Shown: positions 1 through 6,946, counted from the first letter of the stretch. The stretch: 8,728 nt of DNA from Deltaproteobacteria bacterium (GCA_016844545.1 JAENJC010000175.1:1-8728), one strand, 5' to 3'. Numbers and translations are program-made. The notes: generated by a model not told the origin, from the letters alone.

Positions 1-300
1 ACAATTGATGGGAATAAGGCATCGATTCCTGTTGACTATAAAACTATTGGTTCAACAGACAGTTTTGAATTTTCAGAGCCATCCCCAAAGTGGATAAATC
101 CTTATACTTATGAGCTCATAAAGAAGGATGGTATTTGGAAAATAGACTCCCCTATTTCTGCACCTCATGTGCATTGGAAGACCGCAATTGTTTATTTGAA
201 GCCACATATAAAGGATGAACACTCGCGGAGCCAACAATTAGAATTGATTATTAATAATATTCTCCGGGCAAGCGAAAAGCTAAATAAGACTCAGAAATAA
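1..300 (+). CDS. C-terminal part of an unknown protein, truncated by the window start
   Basis: Frame 1 is open from the first base to a TAA at 298-300, giving 99 residues without a start. The stretch reads like the last strands of a small alpha+beta domain: Tyr-Glu-Leu-Ile-Lys-Lys-Asp-Gly-Ile-Trp-Lys-Ile-Asp at about residues 37-49 resembles the 'DGxWKI' strand common in NTF2-like/SnoaL-like and related exported domains. The tail is a basic, Asn-rich helix. I do not recognise the family with confidence. The stretch is more AT-rich than lpxC or the nuclease gene downstream, which may mean recent acquisition. No terminator hairpin with a T-run follows the stop. Confidence 0.6.
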   Translation, partial: TIDGNKASIPVDYKTIGSTDSFEFSEPSPKWINPYTYELIKKDGIWKIDSPISAPHVHWKTAIVYLKPHIKDEHSRSQQLELIINNILRASEKLNKTQK

Positions 301-570
301 TGGGCTGGATATGATGCACACAACGGGGCTAACACCAGCGTAAGCGCTCAGTCTTGAATGTCACTGTAGAGTAGCGCAGGCCCTTTGTCACAACTCCACC
401 CCTCACCCTGACCCTCTCTCCATGAGGGGCGAGGGGATAACACCTCAAATGCTGCGCCATTGACGGCCATTTCGCAAAGCCTTGAACGTGATACGAAATT
501 ATGACTGCTTCTTAGAAACATTATTCATTGCATATAGACGGGACTCTAAACACCCACGCAGCCTTTGCTT
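301..570. other. Intergenic region without a recognisable gene
   Basis: About 270 bases between the partial gene and the toxin-antitoxin promoter hold no credible reading frame on either strand. The only structured element seen is the C/G-rich hairpin at 399-436. A short 4-bp inverted repeat, AGCG-TAAG-CGCT, lies near 339-350 but is too weak to call a terminator. Confidence 0.6.
399..436. repeat. C-rich/G-rich palindromic intergenic repeat
   Basis: An outer inverted repeat pairs CCCCTC (399-404) with GAGGGG (431-436), and an inner one pairs CCCTC (412-416) with GAGGG (424-428) around a 7-nt loop. The layout (CCCCTCACCCTGACCC, then GGGGCGAGGGG) matches the general form of small dispersed repeats seen between genes in many Gram-negative genomes. 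There is no T-run, so it is probably not an intrinsic terminator. Its copy number in this genome is unknown. Confidence 0.6.
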
Positions 571-599
571 TTGCAATATGCATGGGGTTTTGCTATGAT
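571..599 (+). promoter_or_regulatory. Sigma70-like promoter with extended -10 for the toxin-antitoxin operon
   Basis: A -35 box TTGCAA (571-576) and a -10 box TATGAT (594-599) are separated by exactly 17 bp. The -10 is preceded by TGC, an extended -10. Transcription would start near 606, just ahead of an AAAAGGAGG ribosome binding site (611-619) for the ATG at 626. This gives a very short leader. Confidence 0.6.
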
Positions 600-625
600 A
601 AAGAAATTTTAAAAGGAGGCTTTTT

Positions 626-865
626 ATGAGTGATAGAGCTGTAGAGCTTATTAAAGAGGCTGTCGGCTTGTCATATGCAGAGCGGGCTCATGTTGTTGAC
701 GAATTGCTGGCAACACTGGAGCCTGAAGCAGAAAATGAAGTTGATGAAGCTTGGGCTGCGGAAGTGGAAAGAAGAGGTTTAGAGCTTTCTCAAGGCACAG
801 TGAAACCAGTTATTTGGGAAGAGGTAAAGAAAAAGGCTTTGAGCATGGTTCATGAACAAGGTTGA
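626..865 (+). CDS. Addiction-module antitoxin, PF09720/TIGR02574 type
   Basis: A 79-residue acidic protein that should bind and neutralise the toxin encoded by the next gene, and probably autoregulate the operon. The family pattern is clear: an N-terminal helix ending in Leu-Ser-Tyr-Ala-Glu-Arg (15-20), the Val-Asp-Glu-Leu-Leu-Ala-Thr-Leu-Glu segment (24-32), then Glu-Ala-Trp-Ala-Ala-Glu-Val-Glu-Arg-Arg (41-50), and a C-terminal Val-Ile-Trp-Glu-Glu-Val (62-67). Its length fits the roughly 75-residue family norm. The ATG at 626 follows a near-perfect AAAAGGAGG by 6 bases, so the start is secure. The gene overlaps the toxin by 14 nt, the usual order for this type (antitoxin first). The family assignment is from recognition of the motif pattern, not a search. 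Confidence 0.88.
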   Translation: MSDRAVELIKEAVGLSYAERAHVVDELLATLEPEAENEVDEAWAAEVERRGLELSQGTVKPVIWEEVKKKALSMVHEQG

Positions 866-1163
866 GATTTTCTTCCATCCAGAAGCTACGGATGAATATG
901 TTGCTTCATATGTCTGGTATTATGAGCGTGGGCCTCATTTGGCAGAGGCCTTTGAGCATGAAATAGAAAGGGCGTTACGGCTTGTTGTTGATGCCCCTGA
1001 CCGTTGGCGAATATATATAGGAAAGTACCGTAAAATACTTGTCAAACGCTTCCCATTTTCAATCGTTTACACAAATACTGAAACAGGAATAGTTGTTATT
1101 GCTGTAGCACACGGCAATAGGAAACCAGGATACTGGAAAAAGCGAAATAAGTTTAAACATTAA
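852..1163 (+). CDS. RelE/ParE-family toxin
   Basis: A 103-residue basic protein of the RelE/ParE superfamily. Members inhibit growth either by cleaving mRNA on the ribosome (RelE) or by poisoning gyrase (ParE); which applies here cannot be told. Family features seen: His-Pro-Glu-Ala at 9-12, a two-helix hairpin (about 13-46), the Asp-Ala-Pro-Asp-Arg-Trp turn (47-52), the strand Lys-Ile-Leu-Val-Lys-Arg-Phe-Pro-Phe-Ser-Ile-Val-Tyr (61-73), and the C-terminal His-Gly-Asn-Arg-Lys-Pro-Gly-Tyr-Trp (87-95). The ATG at 852 lies inside the antitoxin gene in another frame and has only a weak binding site. Translation is therefore probably coupled to the antitoxin, which keeps the antitoxin in excess. 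The gene is full length and looks intact. Confidence 0.88.
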   Translation: MNKVEIFFHPEATDEYVASYVWYYERGPHLAEAFEHEIERALRLVVDAPDRWRIYIGKYRKILVKRFPFSIVYTNTETGIVVIAVAHGNRKPGYWKKRNKFKH

Positions 1164-1214
1164 ACTACCTGCAATCGGCTACCTTATCTCTCTGATTTGA
1201 AAGGATTATAAACC

Positions 1215-2072
1215 ATGCGTTACCAGAGGACATTAAAAAAGAGCGTATCGTGTAGCGGTATAGGCCTTCATACCGGTAAGCAGATTAATATCACTCTGAG
1301 ACCCGCTGTCTCCGATACAGGGATATTCTTTGAGAGGGTTGACCTGCCTGGGGCGCCATCTGTTAAGGCCATTTGCGATTATGTCTCAGACACCCGACTG
1401 GCAACTACAATAAAAAATGGCGATGCATCCGTCTCGACAGTCGAACACCTTATGGCCGCCTTTGCCCTTATGAGGGTTGACAACGCCCTGGTTGAGATTG
1501 ACGGGCCTGAGGTCCCCATAATGGACGGGAGCGCCACCTTTTTTGTGGAGAAGTTGAGAGAGGTTGGGACAGTGGAGCAGGAAGGGCTCAGGAGATATAT
1601 AATTGTGACAAGAGCTGTTACTGTTGAAGAAAGGGACAGTCAGGCATCCATATCTCCATCGTTAGAATCAAGGATAACATGCTTTGTTGACTTCAACCAC
1701 CAGGCCCTGGATGCCCAGACCTTTTCAATCTCCCTTTTGAACCCTGGGCTGGAGAAGGAGATATCTGAGGCCAGGACCTTCGGTTTCCTTAAAGATGTGG
1801 AGATGCTTAAATCCAAAGGCCTTGCCTTGGGCGGATCCCCTAAAAATGCCATAGTTATTGACGAAAACGGAGTCATGAATGAGGAAGGGCTCAGGTTTCC
1901 TGACGAACTAGTCCGCCACAAGGTTCTTGACTCCCTCGGAGACCTTTACCTCATGGGGGCTCCGCTGATAGGTCATTTTGTGGCCCGCAAGGGCGGACAT
2001 GCGCTTACCCATAAGCTACTAACCCGGCTCCTCGGAGACTCAGAGAGTTGGGAATATATAGAGTTCAGATAG
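1215..2072 (+). CDS. lpxC: UDP-3-O-acyl-N-acetylglucosamine deacetylase LpxC
   Basis: A zinc amidase that removes the N-acetyl group of UDP-3-O-acyl-GlcNAc, the committed step of lipid A synthesis in the cytoplasm. The 285 residues cover the whole family. They begin with Gly-Ile-Gly-Leu-His-Thr-Gly (15-21). The Thr-Val-Glu-His motif has Glu77 (catalytic base) and His78 (zinc). His235-Lys236-Val-Leu-Asp239 supplies the other two zinc ligands, and Gly-Gly-His262 is the catalytic histidine. The Ala-Arg-Thr-Phe-Gly-Phe loop (186-191) and the Gly-Leu-Ala-Leu-Gly-Gly-Ser stretch (202-208) are also typical. GAAAGGA (1199-1205) sits 9 bases before the ATG. No convincing promoter of its own is visible in the 51-bp gap behind the toxin gene, so transcription may run in from upstream. 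Downstream it faces the DUF3047 gene convergently across 41 bp. Confidence 0.97.
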   Translation: MRYQRTLKKSVSCSGIGLHTGKQINITLRPAVSDTGIFFERVDLPGAPSVKAICDYVSDTRLATTIKNGDASVSTVEHLMAAFALMRVDNALVEIDGPEVPIMDGSATFFVEKLREVGTVEQEGLRRYIIVTRAVTVEERDSQASISPSLESRITCFVDFNHQALDAQTFSISLLNPGLEKEISEARTFGFLKDVEMLKSKGLALGGSPKNAIVIDENGVMNEEGLRFPDELVRHKVLDSLGDLYLMGAPLIGHFVARKGGHALTHKLLTRLLGDSESWEYIEFR

Positions 2073-2113
2073 ATACTCTCCGTAAGGCTAGATACATTCC
2101 GCATGTGCACAAT

Positions 2114-2764
2114 TCAAGGTTGTTCTATTCTTATATTGTCGTAATAAGCTGTGGCCGATTCTCCAGTGTTGTCCGTATCCGTCATGACGGCTATGCCGCC
2201 GACAAGAGGCGGCTCTTCTCCGAAGAGGGTCTTGTAATCCTCGTATACATTTCTTCTCTCCGTTATCCACTTACCGACGTTTTCATTGCCGCTCTCGAGA
2301 GCCAGCATGACGGCCTTCGAGTAAAAGGGGTTCGGGATGTGATTTCCCTTTGTCAGCCTATTTGCCCAGATGTAGTTGATGCTCTTCGTAAGCGGGGGAA
2401 GCCAGTTGGGGAATATTACATATACCCTCGCCGCATAATCGTCGCCCTCCTTTTTTGACTCATCACCTTTTATGATGGTGTTTTCTACTCTCCATCTCCA
2501 AACAAGTATCGGGAATTTCTTGAGGTCATACTTATATCTATAGATCAGGGCACTAGCCGATGTCTTGCTCTCGGCCTTAAGGACGTGGCTTCCTTCCATT
2601 TCTGTGACGGTATACTCTGTCCTTCCCTTGAACTCCCTGGCCTCCCATTGGGGTTTTAAGCCGTGTTCAAAGTCATCGATAACTATTGCTTGCCCTGCCA
2701 TAACGTATAGAGGTATGCAGACGGAAATGAGTATTGCGGGTAGAAGTAATAAACATACTTTCAA
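2114..2764 (-). CDS. Secreted DUF3047-family protein
   Basis: 216 residues with a Sec signal peptide (Leu/Ile-rich core 4-20, probable cleavage near Ala23 or Ala26), so the mature protein is periplasmic or outer-membrane associated. The rest matches DUF3047: Trp89-Arg-Trp-Arg-Val, Lys-Glu-Gly-Asp-Asp-Tyr-Ala-Ala-Arg-Val-Tyr (105-115), Asn-Tyr-Ile-Trp-Ala-Asn (130-135), Arg-Asn-Val-Tyr-Glu-Asp-Tyr (171-177) and Met-Thr-Asp-Thr-Asp-Asn-Thr-Gly (194-201). The biochemical role of the family is unknown. The start is a TTG at 2764. It overlaps by four bases (TTGA) the stop that the upstream cytochrome gene would have in its ancestral frame, and GGGG at 2778-2775 lies 10 bases ahead. It is the last gene of a three-gene minus-strand unit and the only one of the three that looks intact. 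No clear terminator follows. Confidence 0.85.
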   Translation of the reverse strand: MKVCLLLLPAILISVCIPLYVMAGQAIVIDDFEHGLKPQWEAREFKGRTEYTVTEMEGSHVLKAESKTSASALIYRYKYDLKKFPILVWRWRVENTIIKGDESKKEGDDYAARVYVIFPNWLPPLTKSINYIWANRLTKGNHIPNPFYSKAVMLALESGNENVGKWITERRNVYEDYKTLFGEEPPLVGGIAVMTDTDNTGESATAYYDNIRIEQP

Positions 2765-3106
2765 TTGTCCTTTGCCCCTTCACCTATCCATGTCTTGATG
2801 AGATTTTGATCGGTTGTACTCAAAGCGTTTGTAAACTACGCTGTCGGCAGAGTTGCCTGGTATTACCAGGGTTCCTCCACTTGGTTGCGTAGATGTTTTG
2901 TTTACAAGGTTGCTGTAGGATACACCGGTGGTTAAGGGAAGAAATGAGGAGATTTGGCCGGTCTGATGACAACTGACACAAAAACTGTTGAATATCGGCT
3001 GGATGCTCGATGCAAAACTGACATTTGACGTAGGGCCTGTAGGAGTGCTGTCGCCACCGCACCCGTATAAGCATGCCGATAATACTAAAAATATAAGCCT
3101 GTACAT
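2761..3106 (-). pseudogene. Mono-heme c-type cytochrome lipoprotein, frameshifted with its C-terminal block missing
   Basis: The open frame (3106-2780, 108 residues) starts with a lipoprotein signal, lipobox Leu13-Tyr-Gly-Cys16, then a linker and a cytochrome-like domain with heme motif Cys43-Val-Ser-Cys-His47 and the typical Pro-Gly-Asn-Ser-Ala-Asp-Ser-Val-Val-Tyr-Lys-Arg (83-94). After Arg94 the frame gives an unrelated tail. The frame one base on (2823-2761) instead reads Leu-Ser-Thr-Thr-Asp-Gln-Asn-Leu-Ile-Lys-Thr-Trp-Ile-Gly-Glu-Gly-Ala-Lys and stops at TGA 2761, the standard end of such proteins. Between the parts the usual segment with Met-Pro-Pro (the likely distal heme ligand) is absent. 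I infer a small deletion that also shifted the frame. A strong AGGGAGGTGA (3120-3111) precedes the ATG. The protein was probably an outer-membrane or periplasmic electron carrier. Confidence 0.75.
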
Positions 3107-3118
3107 GATTTCACCTCC

Positions 3119-3871
3119 CTAAAACCAGATATGGGCAAGCAACAGGACGTCATTGTTTGCCTTCTCAGGCTCTTCGTTGTTGACCCTGTATTGAAGATTA
3201 AGCTCCGTAAATGGATATGGATAGATGTTCAGCCCGGCCATATACCTGATCTGGCGGCTATCATTAACGGTTTTATCCGGTTCGTAGGTCTCGTATCTGA
3301 GCTTGATGTTGGCGCCTTTGACTACCTTGTAATTCAGCTCATTGAAGGTTATTCTGGCATCATAATCTGCACTGCCTCCACTGTCTTCGATGTGATTCCT
3401 TCTGGTGTCGAATTCAAACAGATAGCTCACAGTCTTATAACGCAGGGCTCCGAAGAGGCCATATGCGCTCTTGCCAGTTGTGCTTGTAGAGCTGGTCTCT
3501 GAATTAGTAATGTTTATGTAAGAAGCCCCAAGGTGAAGCCATAACCCGCGCCATCCCATCTCACCGGATATCCCTCGTGCAGTCTTTTCGGAATTCACTT
3601 CTGGAGTGACATCAGCGTTGAACTGGGAAAACCTTGCAAACAGGAGAACAGGTTCAGACCCTATCTCGTACCCTGAGACGTATGACCCAGGCCGGCTGTG
3701 GTCAAGGCCGAGTTTTGCCCGGATAAAGGCTGTGTGGTCATCAAGCCTGTGACCGTAAGGAGGAACGAACTTCCCTGCCTTGAAGTAGGCATTGTAAGGG
3801 AGATTTTTTATCATCCCAAAGGCCTCTCTTACAGCCGAGTTTCCTCCCCGCTCCAGCCCCATCTGTGTCAT
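3119..3871 (-). pseudogene. C-terminal beta-barrel part of a broken heme-barrel outer-membrane protein
   Basis: About 250 residues in one frame, whose natural beginning lies in another frame at 3871-4140. The frame runs open upstream to 4093, but that extension is an antisense-like shadow of the N-terminal part, so its ATG is not a real start. Visible features are Val-Arg-Glu-Ala-Phe-Gly-Met-Ile-Lys, then Lys-Ala-Gly-Lys-Phe-Val-Pro-Pro-Tyr-Gly, Leu-Asp-Asp-His-Thr-Ala-Phe-Ile-Arg, and a series of alternating amphipathic strands. It ends in Ala-His-Ile-Trp-Phe; a C-terminal Phe is the classic outer-membrane barrel signature. Homologues that I recall have a longer run of strands between the heme domain and this region, so the first strands seem to be missing. 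The gene stops 12 bp before the cytochrome lipoprotein start, consistent with one operon. Confidence 0.7.
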
Positions 3872-4140
3872 TACTTTGTTCCATATAAAAAGCCGGAATC
3901 GTTTCTGAGCATCCCGCCTGAAGGATTTACATGGCATACACCGCAGCTCAACCTGCACGCCCTCTCGGATATCGTAAAGCTTTCCTCCACCCATTTCGGG
4001 TCTGAGCGGTCCGGCATCTCGTGGCAGGTGTCGCACCTTTCCGCGGCCTGTATAGCGAGAAGGGGGGTGGCGTTCGCCTGCCTTATAAAGCATATAGCGA
4101 GGAAGGTTGTAATCGTGAAAAAATATAGATAATGTTTCAT
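3871..4140 (-). pseudogene. N-terminal signal peptide and di-heme domain of the broken heme-barrel protein
   Basis: From ATG 4140 the frame gives 89 residues to TAA 3871. A Sec signal peptide (1-24, cleavage after Ala-Asn-Ala) is followed by two c-type heme motifs, Cys36-Asp-Thr-Cys-His40 and Cys66-Gly-Val-Cys-His70, the latter inside Cys-Arg-Leu-Ser-Cys-Gly-Val-Cys-His-Val-Asn-Pro. The Gly-Gly-Met-Leu-Arg-Asn...Tyr-Gly-Thr-Lys tail normally leads straight into a porin-like barrel. Here it hits a stop, and the barrel continues in the -1 frame. AAGGA (about 4153-4149) lies 8 bases before this ATG; a further upstream in-frame ATG (4230) has a hydrophilic, non-signal sequence and is unlikely. 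As it stands the product would be a short exported di-heme peptide. It could still be made and hold heme, but it would lack its membrane anchor. Confidence 0.75.
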
Positions 4141-4171
4141 CAGGCGTGTCCTTGTCTCATTGCTGCCGAAA

Positions 4172-4199
4172 ACTTTAACAGGTATTTGAGTTAAGTCAA
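4172..4199 (-). promoter_or_regulatory. Promoter of the heme-barrel/cytochrome/DUF3047 unit
   Basis: On the minus strand a -35 box TTGACT (4199-4194) and a -10 box TAAAGT (4177-4172) are 16 bp apart, with TGT before the -10 (extended -10). A transcript starting near 4165 would have a leader of about 25 nt before the ATG at 4140. Confidence 0.5.
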
Positions 4200-4216
4200 G
4201 ATGCGGGCGATAAGTG

Positions 4217-4261
4217 TATACTCTCATCAATACCTTGACCCTCCTTACCCGCTGCTATAAG
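4217..4261 (+). promoter_or_regulatory. Possible promoter elements for the AddB-like nuclease gene
   Basis: Two candidates are visible. TATACT (4217-4222) is a good -10 box but has no well-spaced -35; a start near 4229 would exclude the GTG at 4214 as the translation start. Alternatively TTGACC (4235-4240) with TGC-TATAAG (4253-4261), spacer 15 bp, would start transcription almost at the ATG at 4271. The divergent promoter for the minus-strand cytochrome unit lies within 20 bp of the first. Confidence 0.35.
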
Positions 4262-6946
4262 ATGGAGCTAATGAACTGCAATATAAAAGAGATTTTAGGA
4301 TTAATTGATGCAGGAGCCCCTGTCCTTACCGTAAACATACGCCTTTCCCGTTATCTGCACGCGAGCTTTGACTCGGAGATGCAGCTGAATGGTGATGCAG
4401 CGTGGCCGACCCCTGTCGTCATGCCTCTGTTCTCATGGATTGAGAGCCTGTGGAACGAGAGCTGGCCTGACAGGCCGCTTTTATCAGGGACAAGGTCTCA
4501 GGCGTTATGGGAGAGGGTTGTATCATCCGACAGGTTCTTATCCAAGGATATTGCCATGAACAGCGGGGTTGCTAAGACCGCATATGATGCCTATACCATG
4601 ATCCGGGAATACCGCATCACCCTTCCTGATGATATTTACCTTACAGAAGAGGCAAAGGCCCTGAAGAGATGGACAGAGACATACGAAAAAGAGGTTGACC
4701 GTCTTGGTTTCGTAGAGCAAGCCTCTCTGTCTGAGAAGGTTACGGAACTGATAAGAAACAGGAGTATATTGGTCCCTGACAGGGTTGTACTTGCAGGGTT
4801 TGATGAGATATCCCCGTGGATGGCATCACTCATTAAGGTTATAGAAGGCGGTGGAGGAAGGGTTGAATTCTGGCCTCAGGATAAAGGAAACCTCAAGCCC
4901 GTTTATGTCAGGGAATATTCAGACGAGGTTGAAGAGGTCATCCAGGCATCGAGGTGGGCAAGAAAGACGTTGCGTCCCGGTACGAGGATCGGGTTTATCG
5001 TCCCAGACCTTGAGAGGTACAAAAAGATCATAAGGCGGGAGTTTACCTCAGAACTGAACCCTGATGCCGTGTTCCCGTGGAAGGATACGAAGGATGTATT
5101 CAACATGTCCCTCGGCGCCCCTCTTTCCGAAGAACCTCTTGTAAAGACAGCTCTGGATATACTTTCCATTGGTGAAGAGGCTGTTGATATCAACGAGATA
5201 AGCGCTGTACTCCTTTCACCTTATTTTGCTGGAAGCTATGAGGAGTATCTTTCTCTGGCGAGGCTGGATGCAACCATGAAGAAGGACGGCCGGTTTATCG
5301 TCAGTCTGGCAGGGATTAGCAGGATAATTGACCGGAATAAGATGAGTTCTCTGTCGGGGTTCAGGAAGCGCATGGATAAGTGGGTTAAGGCTCTGGGTGA
5401 GAGCGGGAAGAGAGATCTGCCGAGCTGCTGGTCCGGGAGTCTAAGCATCCTGCTTAAAAATATAGAATTCCCTTCGAAGAGGTATACGCTAACCAGCAGC
5501 GAATACCAAGCCCTAAAGGGGTGGAAGGGGCTCCTCGAAGGGCTTGCGTCGTTGGATGATATCCTGGGGCGGATAAACAGGTCTGAAGCGATCTCACACC
5601 TGACAAAGATGGCCAATGACACGATCCACCAGCCTGAGTCTCTGGAGTGCCCTATACAGGTGATGGGTCTCCTCGAATCGTCGGGCCTCTATTTTGATCA
5701 CATCTGGATCCTTGGCGCCCACAGCGATGCCTTCCCAGCACAGCCTTCTCCTAATCCGTTCATCCCGCTGTTTGTCCAGAAGAGGTATGACCTCCCGCAT
5801 TCAACCCCTGAGAGGGAGCTTGTATTTTCAAAGAGGCTCCTGAGTAAAGTCTTTAACAGCTCCCATTTCTTTGAAGTAAGTTTCCCGAAGGTGGTGGACA
5901 AGAAAGAGGTGTTCGTCAGCCCTCTGTTTGACTCTTTAGAAAATCCCCCTTTGAAAAAGGGGGATGCAGGGGGATTTATATCGGAGAGCAGCCGCATCAA
6001 GGATGCAGTGCATTCTGGGATGGCCATAGAGGATATGCAGACGGATGCCGATATCCCGCCCGATGAGGAAGAACTGGGAATGATTAAAGGCGGCACATCC
6101 ATCATCAAAGACCAGTCATGGTGTCCCTTTAGGGCCTTTGCCATCCATAGGCTTAAAGCCTCGGGAGTTGATGCCCCCGCCCTTGGTCTCTCTCTCCAGA
6201 ACAGGGGAAGCATCGTTCATGCGACGCTAAAGGTGTTCTGGGACAGGGTAGGGGGCTCAGCAGGGCTTAAGACAATAATTGCCAATAAGGAACTGGACAG
6301 ATATATAACAGAGTCCGTCACAGAGGCATTCAAAAAGTTTTATCCTATAGAACCTCTTTCAGAAAGGTATCTCGAACTGGAAAGAGACCGAGTTTCGGGG
6401 CTGCTCAGGGAGTGGATGGAGGGGGTTGAATCAAAGAGGGGTGACTTCACTGTAGAGAAGACCGAATATCAGACGGATTTTGCAATTGAAGGGCTCACGA
6501 TGAAGGCGCGCCTTGACAGGATAGACAGCGTGAACGATGGGAAAAAGATTATAATAGATTACAAGACCGGGGAGTGCAACAAAAACGACTGGCTGACTGA
6601 GAGGCCGAAAGAGCCTCAACTGCTGGTCTATAACCTCGTTGACTCCTTTGACGCAATCTCCTTTGCAAAGGTAAAGCCGGGAGAATGTGGCTTTATAGGT
6701 ATATCAAAAGAGGATGACATCCTTCCAAAAGTTATTTCTCTTGAAAAGGACGTAAAACTGCGGGAGAAACTTCAGGGAATAAATACATGGGACGAGCTGA
6801 CTGAATCATGGAAAGGCGTGGTAAATAGTCTTGCTAGGCAGTTCATGGAAGGGAAGAATGCGGTAGACCCTATTGAGAAGGCATGTGAATATTGTGAGTT
6901 GAAAGGATTATGCAGGATAGTTGAGGCAGAAGAATCTCTATCCTAA
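4262..6946 (+). CDS. AddB-like PD-(D/E)XK nuclease with probable 4Fe-4S cluster (TIGR03623-like DNA repair protein)
   Basis: A large protein (894 residues from ATG 4262) expected to work with the UvrD-like helicase encoded downstream in end resection of double-strand breaks. The N-terminal half resembles a degenerate helicase fold: Pro-Val-Leu-Thr-Val-Asn-Ile-Arg-Leu-Ser-Arg (20-30) replaces a Walker A, as in this family. The C-terminal third is a RecB-type nuclease: Gly-Ser-Ile-Val-His653, Leu-Asp752-Arg-Ile-Asp, Asp766-Tyr-Lys768-Thr-Gly, and Gln786-Leu-Leu-Val-Tyr. Cys621 (Trp-Cys-Pro-Phe) with Cys875-x2-Cys878-x5-Cys884 fits the iron-sulphur 'staple' of AddB. Residues 561-572 are encoded by an inserted palindromic repeat. 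The start is uncertain: GTG 4214 (910 residues), ATG 4262 and ATG 4271 share the frame. GGAG lies only 3 bases before 4271, and 4262 has no clear binding site. The 3' end overlaps the ZIP gene by 9 bp, tail to tail. Confidence 0.85.
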   Translation: MELMNCNIKEILGLIDAGAPVLTVNIRLSRYLHASFDSEMQLNGDAAWPTPVVMPLFSWIESLWNESWPDRPLLSGTRSQALWERVVSSDRFLSKDIAMNSGVAKTAYDAYTMIREYRITLPDDIYLTEEAKALKRWTETYEKEVDRLGFVEQASLSEKVTELIRNRSILVPDRVVLAGFDEISPWMASLIKVIEGGGGRVEFWPQDKGNLKPVYVREYSDEVEEVIQASRWARKTLRPGTRIGFIVPDLERYKKIIRREFTSELNPDAVFPWKDTKDVFNMSLGAPLSEEPLVKTALDILSIGEEAVDINEISAVLLSPYFAGSYEEYLSLARLDATMKKDGRFIVSLAGISRIIDRNKMSSLSGFRKRMDKWVKALGESGKRDLPSCWSGSLSILLKNIEFPSKRYTLTSSEYQALKGWKGLLEGLASLDDILGRINRSEAISHLTKMANDTIHQPESLECPIQVMGLLESSGLYFDHIWILGAHSDAFPAQPSPNPFIPLFVQKRYDLPHSTPERELVFSKRLLSKVFNSSHFFEVSFPKVVDKKEVFVSPLFDSLENPPLKKGDAGGFISESSRIKDAVHSGMAIEDMQTDADIPPDEEELGMIKGGTSIIKDQSWCPFRAFAIHRLKASGVDAPALGLSLQNRGSIVHATLKVFWDRVGGSAGLKTIIANKELDRYITESVTEAFKKFYPIEPLSERYLELERDRVSGLLREWMEGVESKRGDFTVEKTEYQTDFAIEGLTMKARLDRIDSVNDGKKIIIDYKTGECNKNDWLTERPKEPQLLVYNLVDSFDAISFAKVKPGECGFIGISKEDDILPKVISLEKDVKLREKLQGINTWDELTESWKGVVNSLARQFMEGKNAVDPIEKACEYCELKGLCRIVEAEESLS
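5941..5977. repeat. Palindromic repeat inserted in frame in the nuclease gene
   Basis: A 37-bp element with a perfect 9-bp inverted repeat, AAATCCCCC (5941-5949) and GGGGGATTT (5969-5977). The same 5' arm can instead pair with an inner copy: CCCCCTTT (5945-5952) with AAAGGGGG (5956-5963). Two alternative hairpins are therefore possible. It encodes Asn-Pro-Pro-Leu-Lys-Lys-Gly-Asp-Ala-Gly-Gly-Phe. To my knowledge elements of this type are usually dispersed between genes; here it sits in the linker before the nuclease domain and keeps the frame open. Confidence 0.75.

Noticed and set aside
318..345. CACAACGGGGCTAACACCAGCG just after the partial gene, resembling the start of an integron attC site
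   Set aside because: No GTTRRRY partner lies within the next 150 bases, and no folded R'/L' structure could be drawn.
2073..2113. A bidirectional terminator between convergent lpxC and DUF3047
   Set aside because: Only a short TGTGCACA palindrome is present, without a G/C stem or T-run.
2048..2458. A 136-codon plus-strand frame
   Set aside because: It lies opposite the well-supported DUF3047 gene, has no family features, and is a shadow.
3872..4093. The ATG at 4093 as the start of a 324-residue protein reading into the barrel
   Set aside because: Its first 70 or so residues are basic, without a signal peptide, and overlap the clear di-heme domain in another frame; an outer-membrane barrel needs a signal peptide.
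4141..4261. An SOS (LexA) operator between the cytochrome unit and the nuclease gene
   Set aside because: The nearest CTG...CAG pair is 13 bases apart with a non-matching core; no CTGT-N8-ACAG site is present.
5698..6213. A 171-codon minus-strand frame
   Set aside because: It is antisense to the nuclease gene, whose motifs run through the whole region, and is a shadow.
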